A DNA stretch of 64,000 nt from Haliscomenobacter hydrossis DSM 1100 (lineage in GTDB: Bacteria; Bacteroidota; Bacteroidia; Chitinophagales; Saprospiraceae): assembly GCF_000212735.1 (NCBI RefSeq), contig NC_015510.1, positions 5,023,001 to 5,087,000 on the forward strand, written 5' to 3'. Numbering within the stretch: the first letter of the stretch is position 1; each line of letters starts with the position of its first letter. Positions 53,401 through 62,400 of the stretch are shown here, one piece after another. Below the pieces are notes generated by a model. That model saw nothing but the letters and a program-made list of their open reading frames with translations. It was not told where the DNA came from and did no database searches. The position numbers were made by a program, and so were the translations under genes.

Positions 53401-53889
53401 AATTGAAAAGGCTTCTTTTTGAAATTGAAGCGAAAGCCGTAGCTTGCTTCGGGACTTGGTAAATGAATGTTATTTGAATTTAAAACAATCGTGCAGATGT
53501 GGGTGGAGATAGCTGAATCAAAAAAAACAAGTGTTTGAATTTTGATGCGTAACCCTGAATTTGCTTGGTGATTAGTAAAAAAGATAAACTTGCTTACCTA
53601 TTACTAGTCACTGGCCGGTAGACACCGTTAGATTCTCGTGTATAGCAAAACCATAAGTTGTTCTCCTCTCAAAACCCTTAAAAACGGTATTTATTGTGTG
53701 TTTAAGGAGGAATAAAAGAGGATTGTGCAGCTCTTTGTGAAGAAGGAAATCACCTTACTTGTGTGCTATCGAAAGAAAGAGGTGTGCTGTTGTGGGACAA
53801 AAATACATTTATTTTTAATTCCACGCACTATCTTTGTAAAAAAGTAGCCATTAAAGTTTTTAACTTTTACCGATTACATCACGCCTACT
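53401..53889. other. 489-base gap between rho and serS
   Basis: This holds the divergent control regions of rho (minus) and serS (plus). It is AT-rich with scattered T-runs; apart from the -7 box at 53829-53836 no gene, RNA or repeat could be recognised. The rho promoter and any leader of autoregulatory type remain unidentified. Confidence 0.6.
53829..53836 (+). promoter_or_regulatory. -7 promoter box of serS
   Basis: TATCTTTG matches TAnnTTTG exactly, 53 bases before the serS ATG, giving a leader of about 45 bases. A -33 element is not clear. Confidence 0.55.
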
Positions 53890-55167
53890 ATGTTACAAGT
53901 CAATTTTATCCGGAACAACAAGGAGCGCGTCCTGGCCGGATTGAAGAAAAGAAACGCCAAAGAGGACCTTTTCCAAACCGTTGAATCGATCCTCGAGCTC
54001 GACGAGTTGCGCAAGAGATTAAAAACGGAGTTGGACGATTTGAATGCCGAACGCAACCGCTTTTCCACCGAAATCGGTGCTTTGATGAAACAAGGCAAAA
54101 AAGAGGAAGCCGAACAATTCCGCAGCCAGGTAGTGGGTTTGAAAGAGCGCTCTGCTGTGATTGAAGAGGATTTAAAATCATCAGAAGGGCAACTTACTGA
54201 ACTACTTTACCTCGTTCCGAATATTCCGCATGAATCCGTCCCGGTGGGAATCACTCCTGAGGATAACGAAATTTTTCGGCCAGGACCCGAGCCGGAATTG
54301 GGAGAATCGGCATTGCCGCACTGGGAACTTGCCGCCAAGTACAAGGTGTTCGACCTGGAGCTGGGGGTTAAATTGACTGGGGCTGGATTTCCGGTTTATC
54401 GCGGGAAAGGAGCAAAATTGGAACGCGCACTGATCAATTTTTTCCTGGATGAAGCAAGCGCAGCGGGATATGAAGAAATCATCCCACCACTTATGGTCAA
54501 TGAAGACTCTGCACGGGGAACCGGACAATTGCCAGACAAGGAGGCGCAAATGTACCATGTAACCCTGGATAACCTCTACCTTATCCCTACAGCTGAAGTT
54601 CCCGTTACGAATATTTACCGCGACGAAATTCTCGACGCTGCCGCCTTGCCCATCAAAATGACGGCTTATACGCCTTGTTTTCGCCGGGAAGCGGGTTCTT
54701 ATGGTGCGCATGTACGTGGACTGAACCGCGTGCACCAGTTCGACAAAATCGAGATTGTACAAATTGTGCATCCCGATAAATCGTATGATACCCTCATGGA
54801 GATGTTGGAGCACGTTGCTGGACTGCTCAATAAATTGGGTTTGCCCTTCCGTATCCTGCGCTTGTGTGGTGGAGACATGGGCTTTACTTCAGCGCTCACC
54901 TTTGATTTCGAGGTGTGGAGTGCGGCTCAAAAACGCTGGCTCGAAGTGAGTTCGGTGTCCAATTTTGAGACGTTTCAGTCTAACCGCATGAAAATGCGTT
55001 TCCGCGAAGGCAGAGACAAAGACATTCAATTGGTACACACCCTGAATGGTAGCGCCCTGGCTTTGGCACGGATCGTGGCTTCCATTCTGGAAAACAACCA
55101 AACTCCGGAGGGAATTGTTATTCCTGAAGTATTGCGTAAGTACACGGGTTTTGATTTGCTCAATTGA
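53890..55167 (+). CDS. serS: Seryl-tRNA synthetase
   Basis: The 425-residue protein is a full-length class II synthetase. The N-terminal coiled coil that contacts tRNA spans about 25-100; the catalytic part has motif 2 (CFRREAGSYGAHVRGLNRVHQF) and motif 3 (LNGSALALARIVASILENNQ). It charges tRNA-Ser (and the selenocysteine tRNA, where present) with serine. The start and length match the family. A TAnnTTTG box precedes it and the metallopeptidase gene follows 48 bases later. Confidence 0.97.
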   Translation: MLQVNFIRNNKERVLAGLKKRNAKEDLFQTVESILELDELRKRLKTELDDLNAERNRFSTEIGALMKQGKKEEAEQFRSQVVGLKERSAVIEEDLKSSEGQLTELLYLVPNIPHESVPVGITPEDNEIFRPGPEPELGESALPHWELAAKYKVFDLELGVKLTGAGFPVYRGKGAKLERALINFFLDEASAAGYEEIIPPLMVNEDSARGTGQLPDKEAQMYHVTLDNLYLIPTAEVPVTNIYRDEILDAAALPIKMTAYTPCFRREAGSYGAHVRGLNRVHQFDKIEIVQIVHPDKSYDTLMEMLEHVAGLLNKLGLPFRILRLCGGDMGFTSALTFDFEVWSAAQKRWLEVSSVSNFETFQSNRMKMRFREGRDKDIQLVHTLNGSALALARIVASILENNQTPEGIVIPEVLRKYTGFDLLN

Positions 55168-55215
55168 ACCTGTGACTTGCAATAGGGAACAAAAGTCTAA
55201 ACAGAAAAAAAACGA

Positions 55216-55914
55216 ATGATGAACGCAGAGTATTTAGGTTTTATGCTGATCGGTGGATTTTTTTCCATCATTGGCTTCATCGTCAGTGCTCGCTTACAGT
55301 CCAAATTTAAACATTATAGCCAGATTCGGATTCGTTCGGGCCTGACGGGTAAAGAAATTGCCGAAGCCATGTTGCGGCATTATGGCATCAACGATGTACA
55401 AGTCATTCCTGCACAAGGGATTTTGACCGACCATTACAATCCCGCTACCAAAACGGTGGCATTGAGTGAGGCGGTTTATGCCACCAACAGCATTGCGGCT
55501 GCAGCAGTAGCTGCTCACGAGTGTGGCCACGCGGTACAACACGCTACCGCTTATAGCATGCTGCAACTCCGTTCCAAACTGGTGCCCATCGTGAATTTTT
55601 CAGCCATGACTCAGCAATGGTTGTTGATTGGATCATTTATGCTCATCAACACCGTGCCCCAGCTCTTGCTGATCACCGCAATTGTATTTGGCGTAACTGC
55701 CTTATTCAGCTTCGTCACCCTTCCTGTTGAGTTCGACGCCAGTCGCAGGGCATTGGCCTGGCTGAATGAATCGGGTATGGCGCGTGGTGAGGAATACGCC
55801 GGAGCCAAGGATGCCTTGTGGTGGGCGGCGATGACGTATGTAGTGGCGGCCATTTCGGCGCTGGTGATGGTGGTTTATCTGTTGCTGAGGTATTTGGGAG
55901 CGTCGCGGAATTAG
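55216..55914 (+). CDS. YugP-type zinc metallopeptidase, membrane protein
   Basis: The 232-residue protein has an N-terminal membrane helix, the zinc motif HECGH in AAAVAAHECGHAVQHATAYSML, and two or three further hydrophobic helices towards the C-terminus; KVALSEAVYATNSIAAAA precedes the motif. This is the layout of the YugP (DUF2268-like) neutral zinc metallopeptidases of the inner membrane. The substrate is unknown. A strong terminator follows. Confidence 0.88.
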   Translation: MMNAEYLGFMLIGGFFSIIGFIVSARLQSKFKHYSQIRIRSGLTGKEIAEAMLRHYGINDVQVIPAQGILTDHYNPATKTVALSEAVYATNSIAAAAVAAHECGHAVQHATAYSMLQLRSKLVPIVNFSAMTQQWLLIGSFMLINTVPQLLLITAIVFGVTALFSFVTLPVEFDASRRALAWLNESGMARGEEYAGAKDALWWAAMTYVVAAISALVMVVYLLLRYLGASRN

Positions 55915-55957
55915 TGTGGAGTACAACCATCGCTTCTAGTTGAAGCATAAGAAATGA

Positions 55958-55989
55958 AGTGCCCTGATGTAAATTGGGGCACTTTTTTT
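55958..55989 (+). terminator. Intrinsic terminator of the YugP-type gene
   Basis: AGTGCCC (55958-55964) pairs with GGGCACT (55977-55983), followed by seven T. It is 44 bases after the stop. Confidence 0.88.
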
Positions 55990-56416
55990 GATTTTGACCA
56001 GCCCAAATTTCGATAATTGCCCCAAATGCCTTCATTTTGACCAGCCCAAATGCCTCCAATTGGAAATATTTTGCCGATTGATCAAAAAATTAACCCTCAA
56101 AACTTGCACAGCGTTTTTTTTTATGAATTTGCAACACCAAATAATTACAACAGCGTATTGCTCAAAATAAAATGCAATAATCCATTTTAATCGCAAGAAC
56201 ACTGGCTTGTTTTCTCCACAGAAAAACAATCCTTCAAAGTTTTAAAAAGAGAGCGTGCTTTACAATCAATGACTTAGGTGTGGTGTGTCTGCCCGGATGC
56301 AATGCTACTTAGGCTTGAAAACTATTGTATTCGTTGATCTACACCATGATGAATGGTGATGGAATTGCATAAATATTGCTACAATTAATTGTGCCAGAAT
56401 TAAACCTTGTTGAGTC
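55990..56416. other. Gap before the giant adhesin gene, with an 18-base direct repeat
   Basis: ATTTTGACCAGCCCAAAT occurs at 55991-56008 and again at 56034-56051. The rest is AT-rich and holds only short frames, none convincing. No clear -7 box was found for the adhesin gene. An upstream regulatory region is the likely role. Confidence 0.5.
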
Positions 56417-59400
56417 ATGAAAAAGACGACGACCTGTATTTCCTATTGCCTAGGGATTTCATTCCTTTTGCTAAGCTATTGCATCCAAGCACAGCATGTG
56501 GATGGTTCTTCTCAAAGCAGCCCCATCATCGTACCCCAAAGCCAGGCAACCGCCTATTTTCACGCCAGGACTGATATTGTAGAAGTAAAATATGCATTTG
56601 CAATAAATGGGGGTAGTGTCAATCTTGTACAATTTTATTCGAGCAAGACCGATACCGAGGTTACCTTCAACCTTACTAACCTAAATGGACAAAATGGCCA
56701 GGGTAAAGTGGTAGAGATTCAACGTCAGGTAAGATTAGCGAATAATACCATTGACGCAAGTAACAAAAACTATTATGTTTACCCCTTTACTCCCATTGTT
56801 TCATTGAGTGCATGCGATGGGAAAATTACAGCAAGGGACAACTCTGGTAATGACACAGGCCTCAAGCGGACGTATGAACTGTATCAAAATGGAAATTTAA
56901 TCGGAACACCCCTGGAGTATGCAGGCTCAAACTTTGAATTTCCCTACGCTGTTCAGGCGGGGCTAAGTTATACGGTTAAAATAAAGATATTTTCTACTGG
57001 AGGTCGTCCGGGCTCCAATGGCTATGTTTATGAAGGATCTGGAAACATTACGATCCCCACAAACCCCAGTTTAAGTGCAAATTTGAGTTCTGTCTGCGCT
57101 GGCAAAGAAGTGCGCCTCACTGCGACTGGTGGAGGAACCTATCAATGGTCTACCGGGAGCCAAACTGCCTCCCAGATCAGTGTGTACCCGACGAACAACA
57201 CGACTTACACGGTAAGTGTTACCCAAAGTGCGAATTGCGTGGCTACCAGAAGCATCAGCATCAACGTGCATCCAAGTCCTGTGGTAAGCATTGACCCCAC
57301 TTCCCCCATTTGTGTTGGTTCCGCCGTCCAGTTAAGGGCTCGTGGAAGTGGGGGCACTCCGGGCTATGTATACAACTGGTCCAGAGACAATGGAGATCAA
57401 AGCACCTTCGCTGGCAGCACCAGTGGCAATATTGTAATTGTACAACCTACCGCAAGTACGGGTTATCGAGTGACCATTACCGATGGCAACGGTTGTGAAT
57501 CTACGGCGCAAGCTCAAGTAATGGTCAACCCCAATCCTACGGCCAGCATTGACCCCATCCCGGCCACGGTCAACGTAGGAAGCAATTTGACACTTACGGG
57601 TCGAAGCAATGGTGGGACTACCCCTTACCAATATAGTTGGAGCAACAATGCTGCCACGAGTAGCATTACGATTACGGCTACCGCAACTACCACATACCGA
57701 CTTACAGTAAGCGACAATAAGTCCTGTACCTCCGTCGCCGAGGTGCTAGTCACCGTAAGTACTCAACCTAAAGTGACCATTGCGCCAGTTGCGCAGCCGA
57801 TCTGTGCTGGGGTCGCCACTGTTTTGCAAAGTAGTGTGAGCGGCGGAACTTCGCCCTACACTTACCTCTGGAGCAATGGGGCTACGACGAGTAATACCAC
57901 CGTAAGCCCGAGTGTAACGAGCACCTACGGGTTAACAGTTACGGACCAACAAGGCAAAAAAGATTCCACCCAGGTTCAGGTATTGGTACACCCCAAGCCC
58001 GTGCCGAGCATTCAGGGGACTCAACCCAATTGTGCAGGGGAATCTACGATATGGACTGCCAGTGGCGGTAGTACTTACCTATGGACTGGCGGCGCCACCA
58101 CTGCCTCCATTATGGTTAATCCAGGACAAAGCACTACCTATTACGTCACAGTAAAAAATACCCATAACTGTAGCGCAGTGGACAGTTTCAAGGTGGTTGT
58201 GCCTGCCGCTTTACAATTGGGGTATGGTTTACAAAATGACCAGGATTGTACCCCCAATAACGTCACGGTAGTCCCCAATCCGCTGAATGCACAAGCCCCG
58301 CTGAGTTATTCCATCCAGCGCAACGGAGCTACGACGCTTAATCCGAGCTTAAGCAACTTGACTACGGATAACTTTACCCTCATCGTTACGGATAATAAAG
58401 GTTGTACTGCGAGTACCCAGGTCAGCATCAATGAGGTACCCCCTTTGCGCATTACCTTGAGCAAGGAAAGAGAACACGACTGCACTCCAGGGAATACAAA
58501 GATTAACATGAGTACCACGGGAGCACGAGGAGCCGTAAGCTATCGTTTGGATGGAGGAGAACCCTATAATTTTACTACCTATCTGAACATACCTAATGGC
58601 TTACATACTGTTACAGCACAGGATGCATTTGGGTGCATCACAAGTGATACGGTGCGCATCGCTGAAGATTCTTTACTTGTGGTAACTGAACCCCTGGTGC
58701 AACACGTGACCTGTCCAAGTGGGTCGGATGGAAGCATTTCCTTATCCGTACGCGGAGGTATTGCCCCTTATTATTTCAATTGGAGCAACCTTGGGTCAAG
58801 TACCCATGTACTAAGCAATATTCCGGAAGGAAATTACGCAGTCACTGTAGTTGATTCTCGCAACTGCCAAGTCACAAAAATGGTCAATGTAACCGAACCT
58901 GGAGATATAGGCTTCGGAGCTCAACGGATTGTAAAATATGTCACTTGTAATGGAGGCAGCGATGGATCACTTGAAATAACGACTCCATTTTCGGGAGGTA
59001 CTGCACCCTACAGCTTTCTCTGGAGCAATGGGGCTACGACTAACATTGCTTCAAATTTGTCCAGAGGACAATATGGAGTTACCATCACGGATGCCAAGGG
59101 ATGTCAAACTGCATTCTGGAGCACAGGTATTAGCGAGCCAGCACCGATTAAAATCAATTCCACTGGCCAATATTCCAACCATCTGGATTGTATCGCCAAC
59201 AACGTTAGCATTAATGTCGCTGCCACTGGAGGCAGAGGTGGCTACAACTACAGTCTTGATGGCGGAGCACCCCAAAATAGCGGCATCTTTACAGGTCAGT
59301 CCAATGGCACTCATCAGTTGGAGGTGAAGGACAGCGCCAATTGTAGCCAAACCTTTACCATCCAAGTGGTTGAACATGCCCCGTTCACCCTTGGCTATCG

Positions 59401-62400
59401 CCTGGAAAATGATCAGGACTGCATACCATACAATACCACCATTGTCCCCTTGCCCCAAAACGCTCAAGGGAACATTAGTTATATTCTGGTGCGCAATAGC
59501 AACATCAATATCAATCCTACCCTCAGCGGATTGAGTACAGGGGCGTATACCCTTAGTGGTACTGACTCAAAAGGCTGCTCGGCCAGTGTGAGCGTGAGTA
59601 TCAATGAAAAAATTCCACCCGCTGTTATTCACCTGGACACCCTTTCTGTTTGTGCAGGAGTCCCTGCAACTATGAGCGTTCATGGAGCCCCTGCCAACGG
59701 AGTGGTCTATGTATGGACTGTACCAGCTGGTAGCAATAATCCTGGTAATGTAGCCTCTTTTAGTGCCACGGTAGCTGGAGTATACCGTGTCGTCATGACC
59801 GACACCAACACCGGATGTAGCATCAGTGCTCAGGGTGAGGTACGCCATACGCCAGGCCCTGATCCGGATCTTTGCTGTTCCCAAAGCATTTGTGCCGGAC
59901 AAGGCACCTTTTTGTCTTCAAACAATTATACTCCGCTCAGCTTTGCCTGGAGTACTGGTGCCACCAGTCGGGGCATTAGTGTAAATCCGCTACAAAGCAC
60001 AACGTACACCCTTACAGTAACTGATGCAGCAGGATGTAAGGGCACTGCACAAGTGAGTGTTGAAATATTGCCCAAACCCAGTGTACAAATTGATTCAGTG
60101 CCCCCAATCTGTAGCGGCGATACCCTTACCTTGCGTGCAGTGGTGAGCAGTGGTGCCGCACCTTATATATATTATTGGGGCTCGGGCAGCAGTAGCTCCA
60201 CCTTCAAAGTGAGCCCTAGCAGCACCAGCACGTATACCGTAAGCATCACCGATGCCAATGGCTGTATGGCCAGTGCTCAAGTGGTAGTGCCCGTCCGTAC
60301 GCGACCCAATGTCGAGCTTGGCGCTGACCAAATCGTTTGTACAGGGACCAATGCCACCTTACGGGCAGATGTGCTCAATGGCACCGCGCCCTTCACTTAT
60401 GCCTGGAACAATGGAGCTACCCAAAGCCTGATCAATGTAGTCTCCGGCACCACTACAACCTATATCGTAACGGTAACCGACGCCATTGGTTGTAAGTCGA
60501 GTGATCAGGTTACGGTGCAGGTCAACCCTCGACCAGGGTTAGGTTTCGGCTCGGATACGACCATTTGTGCTGGTACTAATGCTACCCTAATGGCAAACAT
60601 TATTGGCGGAACAGCCCCTTTTACCTACAACTGGAGCAACGGCAGCAGCGCAAGCACGCTGACCGTGAATCCAACGAGCACCAGTACTTATACGCTCACG
60701 GTAACAGACCAGAAAGGCTGTCTGGCCATTGGTTCTACCACCGTCAATGTCTTACCTCGCCCCTCCGTCACTATCGGGCCAGATCGGGCCATTTGTATAG
60801 GCAGTAGCACCACCCTGAGTGTGAATGCCTCTAGCGCCAATACTCCACTGACTTATGTCTGGAGCAATGGAGCAAGTACCAGCAACCTGTTTATCAGTCC
60901 AAGTGCCACCACCACTTACACGATTACGGTGACGGATAGTCTTACCTGTAGCCATAGTGATACCATCATCGTTGTGGTGAACACGACCACGGCTGGCATT
61001 AGTGGCAATTCCAGCGCCTGTGTAGGGCAAAATACCACCTTGACGGCCACGGGTGGAGGCACTTATTTGTGGAGCACTGGCGCCAGTACATCCAGTATTG
61101 TAGTCAGCCCCAGCACGACAACCACCTACACGGTTACGGTTACAAACCAGGGCTGTTCGGACACTGCGACGCATGTACTAAACGTCCCAACTACAAATGT
61201 AACCCTCATTGCGCCCAACATTTTTAATACAACAGATTGCCAAACAGGCAATATTGCCTTTGAAGTAAAATATACGGGGAGTAGTACACCCGGGCTGGAG
61301 TTCAGGATGAACGGAGGGGCTTGGCAAAGTTCTACCTGGTTTACCAACCGCAGTGCGGGGACTTACCTCATCGAAGGGCGGATCGTGACTGCAACTTGTA
61401 TTTTGAGTTTGAATAGCCGCAGTAGAAGCGTCAGTGAGGCTTCGGGGGCTACCGTAATTGCTTCGATTAGCTTGTTCAATGCAAGTGATTGTATTGGAGG
61501 GAATGCAGGATTTAGTGTAAATCTCACCCAAAATGTATCGGCAGAATATCGCTTATTCCCATCCCCCAATTGGAACACTTCGAAGTATTTCTCCAATCTC
61601 AGTTCGGGTAAATACATTGTAGAAGTAAGGCCACGCAACTCTTCGATGTGTATTGAGCGGGACACCATTGAATTTGATGAAAAAGCCGCTTATGTTGATT
61701 TAGTATCAATTACTGGCTTGGATGATTGTATTCCAGGTAATCTCCGAATAGAAATATCTGCCTCAGGGACACCTCAAAGTGGCCCGCTCCAATATCGTCT
61801 AGGCCATCACTACAGTTCCAATGGAACCCCTTGGCAGAGTAGCAATGTCCTTAATAACCCCCCCAATGCAAGTACTTTCAACCGCGTTCAAGTCAAAACA
61901 AGTAGCGGATGTGTTTTTTTCAAAGATCTGGATTACAATCTTTATGAAAACGAACCTCTAAACATCGACATCACGGGATTGACCTACGTATCGGGTGCAA
62001 CAGATTGTACCAAAGGCAATACCAGAGTGAGCATCACTACATCTACTGGCGAAGGGGTATCGGTAAGCCAATGGCGCATCAATGGTGGTGCCTGGACCTG
62101 GTCGCCAGAATTTTATGGGCTAGGCCGGGATAGTATTTTTGTAGAGGTAAGGGCTTACGATGATGTTCGCTCCTGTGTAGTTGGTAAAAAACTCTTTGTC
62201 AATGAACGCTCGATTCCGGATCTTACCCAATTGGCCTTGTCACAGCAGGAGGATTGCGTGCTGGGTAATGCCCAAATTAGTACCCAAAAAACGGGTGGCG
62301 AGGGTAGCATGTCCTACAAATTGAATACAGGTTCTTTTGGTGCTAATCCTGTTTTTTCCAATCTGGGTTCGGGCAATTACCTGGTCACCGTGCGGGATGG

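Noticed and set aside
51685-53406. 573-codon frame on the plus strand antisense to rho
   Set aside because: It mirrors the rho coding sequence, including the Arg/Asp repeats, and has no independent support.
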